A stretch of DNA of 64,000 bases, from assembly GCA_040119125.1 (NCBI GenBank), contig JBEDTR010000017.1:124001-188000 (forward strand), read 5' to 3'. Below are positions 8,156-16,447 of this stretch, one piece after another. Position 1 is the first letter of the stretch. Every line of letters begins with the position of its first letter. Both the position numbers and the translations under genes were made by a program. The notes under the pieces were generated by a model that searched no databases, was not told the origin of the DNA, and saw only the letters and a list, made by a program, of their open reading frames with translations. Source of the stretch: Pacificitalea sp040119125. Its GTDB lineage: Bacteria; Pseudomonadota; Alphaproteobacteria; Rhodobacterales; Rhodobacteraceae.

Positions 8156-8752
8156 ATGAACACAGAGCTTCGCAACGCGCCCGTCCCGCTTCGCCCCGCT
8201 GCCGCTACCGGCGGCGTTTCTCAATCTCTGGCCTCACGGCATCGTGGCGCATTGCTGATGGCAGCAACTGCACTGACGCTGGCCGCCTGCACCGAGGCGC
8301 AGATGACGCCATCCTCCGCCCCCGGCACGGCGCCCGGCACTGCCCCGGCCGCGTCAACGCCCGCGACATCGCTTGTGCCCAACGCACCCGCCGCCCCGCC
8401 ACCGCCCGCCGCCGCCACAACGGTGGAGCAGTTTGACACAACCAGCGCCGAGGAACGCGCCGCTGCCAAGGATACGTCCAGCGCAGGTGGCGAACAAATG
8501 CTGGGAACGTCGATCGGATCGCTGGGCTCCCCCACCGACCCCGGCTTCTGGGCCGAAACCCCGCTGGTCAAATCGGCGACGCAGGGCCGTTTGGTGCATG
8601 CGCCATCCGGGGCCTCGGTCAAGGTCGAGTTGCGGCCCAAGGATGCGGCGCCGGGCTCCGGCACGCAGATCTCCCTGCCCGCCTTCCGCGCGCTTGGCCT
8701 GCCGCTGACCGAATTGCCTGAGCTGGAAATCTACAGCGGCGGCGCTGCCTGA
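8156..8752 (+). CDS. Putative outer or inner membrane lipoprotein
   Basis: 198 residues. The N terminus has a basic stretch, a hydrophobic segment (GALLMAATALTLAAC) and a good lipobox LAAC followed by Thr-Glu, so lipidation at that Cys is expected. Next comes a low-complexity Pro/Ala/Thr linker (about residues 60-95), then a folded C-terminal part of about 100 residues containing GTSIGSLGSPTDPGFWAETPLV and RLVHAPSGASVKVELRP. Similar Rhodobacteraceae proteins are, as I recall, sometimes labelled as galactarate dehydratase, but no enzyme motif is visible here and I do not adopt that name. The start ATG 8156 was chosen because upstream frame runs through moaA. Function unknown. Confidence 0.8.
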   Translation: MNTELRNAPVPLRPAAATGGVSQSLASRHRGALLMAATALTLAACTEAQMTPSSAPGTAPGTAPAASTPATSLVPNAPAAPPPPAAATTVEQFDTTSAEERAAAKDTSSAGGEQMLGTSIGSLGSPTDPGFWAETPLVKSATQGRLVHAPSGASVKVELRPKDAAPGSGTQISLPAFRALGLPLTELPELEIYSGGAA

Positions 8753-8867
8753 TCTGAAATCGGGGTCCAACCTGCGGTGCGCGTGTTCCCGCGCCGCAGG
8801 ACGGGCCCCGAGGCCAGCGCTTATGCCCCTGCGGGCCCAAGTCAATAACCGACGCCTGCATGCGCGG

Positions 8868-9491
8868 TCAGCCGCCCCAGATCACCTTCACATAATTGCG
8901 GGTCTCGCGGTAGGGCGGCACACCGCCGTGCTTGTCCACCGCGCCGGGACCGGCGTTATAGGCGGCAAGGGCGAGCTTCCAACTGCCATAGCGGTCATAC
9001 ATCGCCTTCAGATACCGCGCGCCGCCCTCCAGATTTTGCTGCGGATCGTTGGGATCGACGCCCAGCTTGCGCGCGGTGCCGGGCATCAACTGCGCCAGCC
9101 CCATCGCGCCCTTGTGCGACCGCGCGGTGGAATTCCAGCCGCTTTCCTGCTGCACCAGACGCGCGAATAGATCTTCGGGAATGTTATGTCGCCGCGCTGC
9201 GGCCTTGGCCATCGTCAGATAGGGGCCGTTATATTTGCCGACATAGGCCGGGCCCGAGTTGAGTGAGGGGGTGCGGATGGTCGGGGGCTGCAAACGCACC
9301 GAGGCCGCATATTGCGATGAAGCACGACTGTCGAGAAGCCGGGTCTGCGTCGAAAATATCCGCGAACGCGATTTCGACGAAACAATGGTTTCGGCCTGCA
9401 CCGGCCTGACATCCACCGCTGTTCCCAGAACGATCCCCGCAGCCATCAACACCGCCACGCGCAGGGCGCGGCTTGATCTCCGATACACCAT
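8868..9491 (-). CDS. Lytic transglycosylase, SLT domain
   Basis: 207 residues. A signal peptide covers MVYRRSSRALRVAVLMAAG and ends around VQAE. The C-terminal domain is a goose-lysozyme/SLT fold: the catalytic Glu is in LVQQESGWN (about residue 116), followed by GAMGLAQLMPGTARKLGV and the AYNAGPGAV motif near the end. It would cleave the glycan strand of peptidoglycan in the periplasm, releasing 1,6-anhydro products. ATG 9491 has GGGGA upstream; the frame also allows a GTG at 9509. It is a stand-alone gene, divergent from ssb. Confidence 0.93.
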   Translation of the reverse strand: MVYRRSSRALRVAVLMAAGIVLGTAVDVRPVQAETIVSSKSRSRIFSTQTRLLDSRASSQYAASVRLQPPTIRTPSLNSGPAYVGKYNGPYLTMAKAAARRHNIPEDLFARLVQQESGWNSTARSHKGAMGLAQLMPGTARKLGVDPNDPQQNLEGGARYLKAMYDRYGSWKLALAAYNAGPGAVDKHGGVPPYRETRNYVKVIWGG

Positions 9492-9509
9492 CACTTCGGT
9501 CCCCAACAC

Positions 9510-9991
9510 TGTCCTGTCCGCGCCGGGCGATCTGAGCCGCCAGCAGCCTCGACCCGGTCAGTATACCGAAAAACGGTCTCCGATCCAGACCCGGACAACC
9601 CACCCCTGCCCCCCTGTTCCGGGGGGACGCACGGCGGGGCGGCTTATCTAGGCAGATGCTTGCGCCCTGTCATCATGGCACCGCTAAGGGGCACGCCGGT
9701 CCTGCGGTTCTCTCGGATCACGGCGCGATATGGACCAGCACACAGATTTCGGCCCATAGGACGCGCGTTTCATGCACCTCCCCGCACGGCGCGACCTCAT
9801 CGCGCGCGTGGCTGGCGCGACTTCACCGCGCGCCTGCCTAGCGCGACGATCCTCGGCGACGGGGCGGAAAGCCAGAATTCACCTTTCCTTCATCCGGCCG
9901 GGGTGATGTAACCCTAGAACTTCAGCATCCGGATTCGACAGGTCCGGGCATATGCAAGATCATCAGCACGACTACAGCCACGGGGAGCGAC
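9510..9991. other. 482-bp divergent intergenic region between the transglycosylase gene and ssb
   Basis: No convincing gene is seen here. The left half carries a C-rich stretch (9600-9625). The right half holds a short imperfect 26-bp tandem repeat (listed separately) and presumably the ssb promoter. I found no GAAC/GTTC-type LexA box, so SOS control of ssb is not supported. Confidence 0.6.
9788..9865. repeat. Imperfect 26-bp tandem repeat
   Basis: Two 26-bp units, 9788-9813 and 9814-9839, begin with GGCGCGAC and share CTCA/TTCA then CGCGCGC; a third, diverged start (GCGCGACGATC) follows at 9841. The unit has no coding meaning that I can see and is about 130 bp upstream of ssb. Confidence 0.55.
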
Positions 9992-10525
9992 ATGGCAGGA
10001 TCGGTGAACAAGGTAATCATCGTCGGCAATCTGGGCCGCGATCCCGAGGTGCGGACCTTTCAGAACGGCGGCAAGGTCTGCAACCTGCGGATCGCGACAT
10101 CCGAGAACTGGAAAGACCGCAGCACCGGCGAGCGCCGCGAGAAGACCGAATGGCATTCGGTCGCGATCTTCTCAGAGCCGCTGGCCCGCGTGGCCGAGCA
10201 ATATCTGCGCAAAGGGTCCAAGGTCTATATCGAAGGCCAGCTGGAAACCCGCAAATGGCAGGACCAATCCGGCCAAGACCGCTATTCGACCGAGGTCGTC
10301 CTGCGCCCCTATCGCAGCGAATTGACCCTGCTCGACGGGCGCAATGACGGCGGCTCCGGTGGTGGCGGCAACTTCGGAGGTGGCGGTGGCGGCTATCCCG
10401 ATGATCGCGGCGGCCCGTCGGGCGGCTATGGTGGCGGCTCGGGCGGTAGCTCCGGCGGCGGCTACGGTGGCGGCGCGGGCGGTGGCTCGGGCAGCAGCGA
10501 CCTCGACGACGAAATTCCGTTCTGA
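9992..10525 (+). CDS. ssb: Single-stranded DNA-binding protein
   Basis: 177 residues. The OB-fold (about 1-110) begins MAGSVNKVIIVGNLGRDPEVR and has the usual WHSV and YIEGQLETRKWQDQ segments. A glycine-rich disordered linker (about 115-168, many GGG/GGY repeats) leads to the acidic tip DLDDEIPF, which recruits replication and repair partners. Acts as a tetramer on ssDNA in replication, recombination and repair. GGGGAG lies before the ATG. A strong bidirectional terminator follows and separates it from aroB on the other strand. uvrA, its frequent neighbour elsewhere, is not adjacent here. Confidence 0.97.
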   Translation: MAGSVNKVIIVGNLGRDPEVRTFQNGGKVCNLRIATSENWKDRSTGERREKTEWHSVAIFSEPLARVAEQYLRKGSKVYIEGQLETRKWQDQSGQDRYSTEVVLRPYRSELTLLDGRNDGGSGGGGNFGGGGGGYPDDRGGPSGGYGGGSGGSSGGGYGGGAGGGSGSSDLDDEIPF

Positions 10526-10550
10526 GGCGCAACTGCCATCACGACCAATA

Positions 10551-10587
10551 AGAAAGGCCGCGCGGGACATCCCGACGCGGCCTTTTT
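10551..10587. terminator. Bidirectional terminator between ssb and aroB
   Basis: AAAGGCCGCG (10553-10562) pairs perfectly with CGCGGCCTTT (10576-10585); an inner CGGG/CCCG stem extends it. T runs follow on the plus strand, and on the minus strand the A run gives TTTCTT, so it can serve both convergent genes. Confidence 0.88.
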
Positions 10588-10628
10588 ACAAACTGAGGAT
10601 CGGTTTGGACGAACGCCTCACGCCCCGG

Positions 10629-11792
10629 TCAGGCGCGGCGCGGCGCGGCCAGCGCCTCCTCCAGCACCTCACGCACCGCGTTCCGCGGCACATCCGACGT
10701 GACGAAAGCCTGCCCGATCCCGCGTGCGAGGATAAATCGCAACTGCCCGTCGATGACCTTCTTATCCTGTGCCATCAGATCCAGCAGCGCCTCCGCGCCG
10801 GGCAAATCGCCGGGAATATCGGCCAGATCGGTCTTCATGCCCATGGCCCGCAGATGGGCGCGGATGCGCGACGGCTCCTCCTGAGGGCACAGCCCCAGCC
10901 GGGAGGACAGCTCGAACGCCAGCGCGCAGCCGATCGCGACGCCTTCGCCATGCAGCAGGCGATCACCATAGCCCGTGGCCGATTCGAGCGCGTGACAGAA
11001 GGTATGCCCAAGATTGAGCAGCGCGCGGTCGCCCTGCTCGGTCTCGTCGCGCACCACGATCTCGGCTTTCATCTCGACCGAGCGCGCCACGGCATGCAGC
11101 CGTGCGGCGCGGTCGCCCGCCAACATCGCGGGGCCGTTCTGCTCCAACCAGTCAAAAAACGCCGCATCGCCCAGCAGCCCGTATTTCACCACTTCGCCAT
11201 AACCGGACCGGAAATCGCGATCCGGCAATGTATCAAGCGCGGCGATATCGGCCAGCACCAGCGCGGGTTGGTGGAATGCGCCGATCAGGTTCTTGCCTTG
11301 GGCGGAATTGATCCCGGTCTTGCCGCCCACGGAACTGTCCACCTGCGCCAGAAGCGAGGTCGGGATCTGCACGAACCGCACGCCGCGCCGCAAAACCGCC
11401 GCAGCAAACCCCGCCAGATCGCCGATCACACCGCCGCCAAGGGCGATGACCACGTCGCGACGCTCGACCTTTTCGGCGATGAGCCATTCGACCGCGCGGG
11501 AAAACTGCTCCCACCCTTTCGTCGATTCGCCCGGCGGCAGCGCCAGCGACGCCACCGCGATGCCCGCCTGTTCCAGCGCGTCGGTCAGCGGGCCCAGATG
11601 CGCCTGCGCGACATTTTCATCGGTGATCACCGCGACACGGGGCCGGGCCAGCAGCGGCGCGATCTGCTCCGCCGCCTGCGCGATCAAACCGGCACCAATG
11701 CGCACCTCATAGGCCCGCGCGCCCAGCGGCACCGCCACATCACGACGCCCGGCATCGGCAGAGGGGGCAGACAGGGGGGACAAATCAGCCAT
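10629..11792 (-). CDS. aroB: 3-dehydroquinate synthase
   Basis: 387 residues. Second enzyme of the shikimate pathway, converting DAHP to 3-dehydroquinate with NAD and a divalent metal. The Rossmann part shows ALGGGVIGDLAGFAAA; the active site shows GGKTGIN, GYGEVVKYG (metal Glu and substrate Lys), LNLGHTFCHALE (metal His) and LLHGEGVAIG (metal His). Its ATG overlaps the aroK stop by one base (TGATG), so the two are translationally coupled in an aroK-aroB operon. A bidirectional terminator lies 42 bp after the stop. Confidence 0.97.
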   Translation of the reverse strand: MADLSPLSAPSADAGRRDVAVPLGARAYEVRIGAGLIAQAAEQIAPLLARPRVAVITDENVAQAHLGPLTDALEQAGIAVASLALPPGESTKGWEQFSRAVEWLIAEKVERRDVVIALGGGVIGDLAGFAAAVLRRGVRFVQIPTSLLAQVDSSVGGKTGINSAQGKNLIGAFHQPALVLADIAALDTLPDRDFRSGYGEVVKYGLLGDAAFFDWLEQNGPAMLAGDRAARLHAVARSVEMKAEIVVRDETEQGDRALLNLGHTFCHALESATGYGDRLLHGEGVAIGCALAFELSSRLGLCPQEEPSRIRAHLRAMGMKTDLADIPGDLPGAEALLDLMAQDKKVIDGQLRFILARGIGQAFVTSDVPRNAVREVLEEALAAPRRA

Positions 11793-12352
11793 CAGGCCTC
11801 CTCAAGTTCCAGAACGTCGGGGCGGGTCATCAGCGCCTCGATCACCTTCTCGGCCGTGTCGGTCACCGCGTATTGCGGCAAGGTGCGCACCTGCAAATCC
11901 GCTTGCGCATAGACCGGACGCCGCTTGGCGATCAGATCCTGCAAGGTGCGCCGCGGATCGGCGGTGCGCAGCAGCGGGCGGCTGTCCTTGTGGCGCACCC
12001 GGCTCCACAGCAGTTCTTCGTCGGCATCGAGAAGCACCGACACCCCCCGCTCCGAGATCATCTGACGATTGCTCTGGGACAAAAACGCACCGCCGCCCGT
12101 GGACAGAATGCCGCGTTCGTCATCCAGCAGGCGCGAAATCACCTGACTTTCCTTGGCGCGGAAAAACGACTCACCGTCGCGGGCAAAGATTTCGGCGATG
12201 GACATATTCGCCGCCTTCTCGATCGCGGCGTCACTATCGAGGAACGGCACGGCAAGACGCTTGGCAAGAACGGTGCCCACCGCGGTCTTGCCTGCGCCCA
12301 TCATTCCGACCAGCACCACCGTCTTTTTGAGCCGCATCTGCAACGGCACCAT
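11792..12352 (-). CDS. aroK: Shikimate kinase
   Basis: 186 residues from ATG 12352; ATG 12337 (MRLKKTVVLVG) is an equally possible start. A P-loop kinase that phosphorylates shikimate with ATP. Motifs: Walker A GMMGAGKT, DSDAAIE for Mg/shikimate binding, FFRAKE, the glycine-rich STGGGAFL, and the RPLL lid segment. The frame extends to 12460 without a start supported by a ribosome-binding site; AGGCAGG sits directly before 12352. First gene of the aroK-aroB pair. The short gap to the divergent 44-aa gene at 12463 would hold both promoters. Confidence 0.95.
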   Translation of the reverse strand: MVPLQMRLKKTVVLVGMMGAGKTAVGTVLAKRLAVPFLDSDAAIEKAANMSIAEIFARDGESFFRAKESQVISRLLDDERGILSTGGGAFLSQSNRQMISERGVSVLLDADEELLWSRVRHKDSRPLLRTADPRRTLQDLIAKRRPVYAQADLQVRTLPQYAVTDTAEKVIEALMTRPDVLELEEA

Positions 12353-12462
12353 CCTGCCTAACAAAAATTTGCGCCTCTGAATGGCGTGAACTCGCCGGAA
12401 TTGCCATATATAAACAGAAAGAAATCGCACGCGAGAGGCGGAAAGGATTTGGGGCAGCACCT

Positions 12463-12597
12463 ATGGGCAAGCTTATCAAGTTATTGTTGATCCTTATTAT
12501 TCTGGGTGCTTTGGCCCTTATCGGCTATGCATATGTGGGCGATCTGACGCCGACCCAGACCGAAGTGACGGAGCCTGTTACGCTCGATGTCGATTGA
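12463..12597 (+). CDS. Small single-pass membrane protein (44 aa)
   Basis: ATG 12463 to TGA gives 44 residues: MGKLIKLLLILIILGALALI forms one transmembrane helix, then GYAYVGDLTP and a short acidic tail ending LDVD. It is too short for most gene callers. The support is the clean hydrophobic helix with positive residues at the cytoplasmic end, stop codon overlap of 11 nt with the next gene, and its place at the head of a three-gene overlapping unit that ends in xerD. Small proteins of this pattern occur, as far as I recall, upstream of xerD in other Rhodobacteraceae. Function unknown. Confidence 0.7.
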   Translation: MGKLIKLLLILIILGALALIGYAYVGDLTPTQTEVTEPVTLDVD

Positions 12598-14188
12598 CGG
12601 ACGGGGAGTAAAACGCCTGCTCGGCGTGCTTTGTGCGCTGCAATTGGCGTCCCCCGCCATCGCCCAGCAGCGCGAAGAGCCGCTTTCAGTGATCGACTGG
12701 CTGTCGAATTCAGTGGCCACCCCGGTCGTCGCCGCGCGCCCCCAAGAAGCCCCGATTTCCAGCAATGCCCTGCCCGCTGACGTCACGGTCCGCCCGCTGG
12801 GCGCGCCTGCGCCCGATGCGGTGGGGCTGTTTTCTCCGAATGTGACGGGGCTCAGCCGCGATTTCTGGGCCGGCTCGGACCCGGAACGCATCATGGACCT
12901 GATCCGCAGCATGCCGACCGAGCCTCTGCCCGCGGTGCAGGCGCTGTTTCGCACTATTTTGCTGACCAGCCTGACGCCGCCTGCCGGGATAGATCCGCCG
13001 GGGCAGCTCTATGAGACGCGGATCGACGCGTTGCTGGCGCGCGGCGCGTTGGAGGAGGCCGCAGCCCTGCTCGCGCGCGCCGATGTCGTCGACCCGGATG
13101 TGTTCCAGCGCGCGTTCGATGTGGCGCTGCTGACCGGACAGGAAGATCAGGCTTGTGCCCGGATGCGCCGCACACCCGGCATTGCCCCCTCCTTCCCGGC
13201 CCGGATCTTCTGCCTTGCGCGGACCGGCGACTGGCCCGCCGCCGCGCTGACACTGGGCACGGCAGAAGCGCTGGGGCAATTGGCCGAAGGCGAGGATGCG
13301 ATCTTGTCGCGGTTCCTCGACCCCGAGATGTTCGAAGACCTGCCGCCCCTGTCGCGCCCGGTCCGTCCGTCGCCGCTGACCTTCCGCATGTTCGAAGCGA
13401 TTGGCGAGCCGGTGCCGACCTCTGGCCTGCCGGTGGCCTTTGCCCATTCCGATCTGCGCGGCAATTCCGGCTGGAAGGCCCGGATCGAAGCGGCGGAGCG
13501 GCTGGCCCGGCGCGGTGCCCTTGATCCGAACGCTCTGCTCGGCATCTGGACCGAGCGGGAACCTGCGGCCTCTGGCGGGCTTTGGGACCGGCTGAGCGCC
13601 GTTCAAAGGCTGGATGCGGCGCTGGAGGCAGGCGCCTCGCGTGACACCGCCCTGGCGCTCGAACCGGCTTGGGATGCGATGCGGGCCAGCGGTCTGGAAG
13701 TGCCATTCGCCGAATTATTCGGGGAACGTCTGGCCCAGATGAACCTGCCGGGACCGGCGGGGGAGATGGCGTTCCGCATCGGCCTGCTGTCCACCGCCTA
13801 TGAGGCCGTCGCACTTGATCGGATCGGCCGCCCGGCAAGCCCGGAGGCGCCGCAACCCCCGATCCCCGACACTCTGTCCGACAGCACCCGCTTCCTGTTG
13901 GCCTTGGCACGCGGCACCCCGGCGGACGCGCCTGCGACCACCACGCTCAGCGGCGCGATCCAAGACGGGTTCGACCGCGCCACCGAATTGCGCCAACCCT
14001 TTCCGGCGCTACTCGACGAAGGCCTGATCGGCGAGGCGGTTTTGCAAGCCCTGCACCTCTTCGACAATGGCGCGGGCGGCGACCCTTCGGATATTGCCAC
14101 GGCCATCGCCGTGCTGCACCGGCTGGGCCATGAACGCGTTGCGCGCAGCGCCGCGCTGCAACTGCTGCTGACCGGACCAGAGGCATGA
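12587..14188 (+). CDS. Secreted protein of unknown function, helical
   Basis: 533 residues. The N terminus (MSIDGRGVKRLLGVLCALQ, then LASPAIAQ) is a signal peptide. The mature protein is rich in Ala, Leu, Pro and Glu, and looks like an all-helical repeat fold similar in character to TPR or HEAT proteins: many short pairs such as ARGALEEAAALLARADVVD and LARTGDWPAAALTLGTAEAL. No enzyme motif is visible. The ATG lies inside the end of the 44-aa gene, and its own TGA overlaps the xerD ATG by 4 nt (ATGA), so all three are translationally coupled. A periplasmic scaffold or envelope factor is possible; nothing proves this. Confidence 0.85.
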   Translation: MSIDGRGVKRLLGVLCALQLASPAIAQQREEPLSVIDWLSNSVATPVVAARPQEAPISSNALPADVTVRPLGAPAPDAVGLFSPNVTGLSRDFWAGSDPERIMDLIRSMPTEPLPAVQALFRTILLTSLTPPAGIDPPGQLYETRIDALLARGALEEAAALLARADVVDPDVFQRAFDVALLTGQEDQACARMRRTPGIAPSFPARIFCLARTGDWPAAALTLGTAEALGQLAEGEDAILSRFLDPEMFEDLPPLSRPVRPSPLTFRMFEAIGEPVPTSGLPVAFAHSDLRGNSGWKARIEAAERLARRGALDPNALLGIWTEREPAASGGLWDRLSAVQRLDAALEAGASRDTALALEPAWDAMRASGLEVPFAELFGERLAQMNLPGPAGEMAFRIGLLSTAYEAVALDRIGRPASPEAPQPPIPDTLSDSTRFLLALARGTPADAPATTTLSGAIQDGFDRATELRQPFPALLDEGLIGEAVLQALHLFDNGAGGDPSDIATAIAVLHRLGHERVARSAALQLLLTGPEA

Positions 14189-15210
14189 GCGACACGCCCC
14201 GCACGATCCCCGACCACCGCTGGATTTCGGCCTTTCTGGAGGCTCAGGCCGCGGAACTGGACGCGGCTCAAAACACGCTGCTGGCCTATGGGCGCGACCT
14301 GAAAGACGTCTCCGCCTGGCTCGCCGATCACGGCAGCAGTTTCGGCACCGCCACCCGCACGCAGGTCGAGGATTATCTGATCCATTGCGAGGCTCAAGGG
14401 CTGGCCAGCAGCACCCGCGCCCGGCGGCTCTCGGCGTTGAAGCAACTGTTCCGCTTTGGCTTTGAGGAAGGCTGGCGCGGCGACCATCCCGCGCTCAGGA
14501 TTAAGGGTCCGGGCCGGACAAAGGCCCTGCCCAAAACGCTGACCCATGATGAGATCGACCGCCTGCTCGACGTGGCCACGCGCACGGGGCGCAATCCGCG
14601 CGACCATGACCGCAATGCCTGCATGATGCAGCTGCTCTATGCCACGGGCATGCGGGTGAGCGAATTGGTGTCCCTGCCCGTCGGCGCGGCGCGGGGCGAT
14701 CCGCGCATGTTGCTGATCCGCGGCAAGGGCGGCAAGGAACGGCTGGTGCCGCTCTCGCCACCGGCCCGTGCAGCGCTGGTCAACTGGCTGACCACCCGCG
14801 ACGCCGCCGAGGAGGCCGCGCGCCTCAAGGGCGTGCCCGCCTCACGGTTCCTGTTTCCCTCCAGCGGCGCCGCAGGCCATCTGACCCGGCATCGATTCTA
14901 TCTGCTGATCAAGGAGTTGGCCGTCGCCGCAGGGGTCAGCCCGGCCAAGGTCACGCCGCACACCCTGCGCCATGCATTCGCAACACATCTGCTAGAGGGC
15001 GGCGCCGATCTGCGCGCGATCCAGACGCTGCTGGGCCATGCCGATATTTCGACCACCGAAATCTACACCCATGTTCTGGACGAACGGCTGAAGGCGCTGG
15101 TGCTGGCGCATCATCCCCTGTCAAAGCCCGCCGCTGAGGTCAGCGTGACAGACGAGGCTGAGGATGACGCCGGTTTGGACAGCGCCGAAAGCCCCCTGCC
15201 AAACAACTGA
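14185..15210 (+). CDS. xerD: Site-specific tyrosine recombinase XerD
   Basis: 341 residues. Resolves chromosome dimers at dif with XerC and FtsK. The N-terminal SAM-like core-binding domain (about 10-100) includes AAQNTLLAYGRDL. The catalytic domain has the full tyrosine recombinase set: Arg near residue 156 in ATGMRVSELVSL, Lys in GKGGKERLVPLS, HTLRHAFATHLLEGGADLR (His and Arg near 259-262), LLGHADIS, and the nucleophile Tyr near 294 in EIYTHV. The C-terminal tail is acidic and longer than usual by about 30 residues. XerD rather than XerC is inferred from overall similarity and context. Coupled to the upstream secreted protein gene by an ATGA overlap. Confidence 0.9.
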   Translation: MSDTPRTIPDHRWISAFLEAQAAELDAAQNTLLAYGRDLKDVSAWLADHGSSFGTATRTQVEDYLIHCEAQGLASSTRARRLSALKQLFRFGFEEGWRGDHPALRIKGPGRTKALPKTLTHDEIDRLLDVATRTGRNPRDHDRNACMMQLLYATGMRVSELVSLPVGAARGDPRMLLIRGKGGKERLVPLSPPARAALVNWLTTRDAAEEAARLKGVPASRFLFPSSGAAGHLTRHRFYLLIKELAVAAGVSPAKVTPHTLRHAFATHLLEGGADLRAIQTLLGHADISTTEIYTHVLDERLKALVLAHHPLSKPAAEVSVTDEAEDDAGLDSAESPLPNN

Positions 15211-15259
15211 CGGGGCGATAGGTCGGAATTTTCGGAGAGGTTGGCCCTATCAGAGCCGG

Positions 15260-15309
15260 GGTCCGGACGCGGGCAGCTCCGGACGCAGAGAAATCCGGAC
15301 CGGGCGCGC
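15260..15309. repeat. Three iteron-like 16-bp repeats, TCCGGAC core
   Basis: TCCGGAC starts at 15262, 15278 and 15294, exactly 16 bp apart each time. The outer copies also form an 8-bp inverted repeat, GGTCCGGA (15260-15267) and TCCGGACC (15294-15301). It lies between the convergent ends of xerD and the peptidyl-prolyl isomerase gene. A related GGTCCGGG follows at about 15318. It might take part in termination or bind a protein. Confidence 0.5.
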
Positions 15310-15330
15310 GTGGCCCCGGTCCGGGTCAGG

Positions 15331-15954
15331 TCACGGCTGAACCGTGGCCTTTGCAATCATATCGGGCTGCGAGACCGCGCCATTTTGACGTTGGTCGCCC
15401 TTCTTGATGGAATCCACCACCGACATGCCTTCGATCACCTGACCGACGACGGTATAGCCGCCATCCAGATGCGGGGCCTTGTCGAACATGATGAAGAACT
15501 GGCTGTTGGCGCTATCGGGGCTGGCCGAACGGGCCATGCCGACAGTGCCGCGCTCGAACGTGCGGTCCGAGAATTCGGCAGCCAGATCGGGCTTGGACGA
15601 GCCGCCCATGCCAGCACGGGCGGTGTCGCCCCCGGCCTTGCCGAATTCGACATCGCCGGTTTGCGCCATGAAGCCATCGATCACGCGGTGAAAGACCACG
15701 TTGTCATAGGCGCCTTCACGGGCCAGTTCGGTGATGCGCGCGACATGCTGCGGCGCGACATCCTCGAACAGGTCGATCGTGACGGTGCCCGTCGTGCTGC
15801 CCTCAACGGACAGCACAAGGTTCGGACCCGGACCGTCCTGACCCTGTGCATGCGCTTCGGCGCCGGAAAACAGCGCAGCGCCCGACACAAAGGCCAGCCC
15901 GACACCCAGCAGCCCGCCCAACAGCGCGCGGCGTGTGCGACGGGGATCAGACAT
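15331..15954 (-). CDS. Peptidyl-prolyl cis-trans isomerase, cyclophilin type, exported
   Basis: 207 residues. N-terminal twin-Arg-like basic start MSDPRRTRRALLGGLLGVG and a hydrophobic stretch ending EAHAQ indicate export to the periplasm. The cyclophilin domain (about 45-205) carries the FHRVIDGFMAQTGD block and SANSQFFIMF, with the active-site Arg in FHRV. It catalyses proline isomerisation during folding of exported proteins. The RR and following hydrophobic run could suit Tat export, but the motif is not a full consensus. Its start overlaps the end of the upstream cytoplasmic paralogue by 8 nt, so they form one operon. Confidence 0.93.
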   Translation of the reverse strand: MSDPRRTRRALLGGLLGVGLAFVSGAALFSGAEAHAQGQDGPGPNLVLSVEGSTTGTVTIDLFEDVAPQHVARITELAREGAYDNVVFHRVIDGFMAQTGDVEFGKAGGDTARAGMGGSSKPDLAAEFSDRTFERGTVGMARSASPDSANSQFFIMFDKAPHLDGGYTVVGQVIEGMSVVDSIKKGDQRQNGAVSQPDMIAKATVQP

Positions 15955-16447
15955 CGGCGGCCACCTTGACCGAGATCATCTGATCGGGATTCGCAGGCGG
16001 CTCGCCACGGGTGATGGCGTCGACATGTTCCATGCCTTCGATGACCTGACCGTAGACGGTATATTGCCCGTTCAGGAAATCGTTATCCTTGAAGTTGATG
16101 AAGAACTGGCTGTTGGCCGAGTTCGGGTTGGCCGAACGGGCCGCACCCAGCGTGCCACGGGCATGCGGCAAGCGGGAGAATTCGGCAGGCAGGTCCGGCA
16201 GGTCGGAGCCGCCGGTGCCCGCGCGCGACGTGTCGCCGCCCGCCTTGCCATTGGCCACATCGCCGGTCTGGGCCATGAAACCGTCGATGACGCGGTGGAA
16301 TACAACGCCGTCATAGGCACCGGCACGGGCCAGTTCCTTCATCCGCTTGGAATGTTCGGGGGCAACGTCGGACATCAGCTCGATGACGACGCGGCCATCC
16401 TTCAGCTCGATGATGACGGTGTTTTCGGGATCCTTGATCTCGGCCAT
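15947..16447 (-). CDS. ppiB: Peptidyl-prolyl cis-trans isomerase B, cytoplasmic cyclophilin
   Basis: 166 residues without signal peptide, starting MAEIKDPENTVIIELKDGRV. The fold is a compact cyclophilin: FHRVIDGFMAQTGD, GGSDLPDLPAEF, SANSQFFINFKDNDFLNGQYTV split over the usual strands, and VYGQVIEGMEHVDAI. AAGAGGAG precedes the ATG at 16447; the longer frame upstream is not coding. First gene of the two-cyclophilin operon. The strong likeness to its downstream neighbour suggests local duplication followed by gain of a signal peptide. Confidence 0.94.
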   Translation of the reverse strand: MAEIKDPENTVIIELKDGRVVIELMSDVAPEHSKRMKELARAGAYDGVVFHRVIDGFMAQTGDVANGKAGGDTSRAGTGGSDLPDLPAEFSRLPHARGTLGAARSANPNSANSQFFINFKDNDFLNGQYTVYGQVIEGMEHVDAITRGEPPANPDQMISVKVAADV

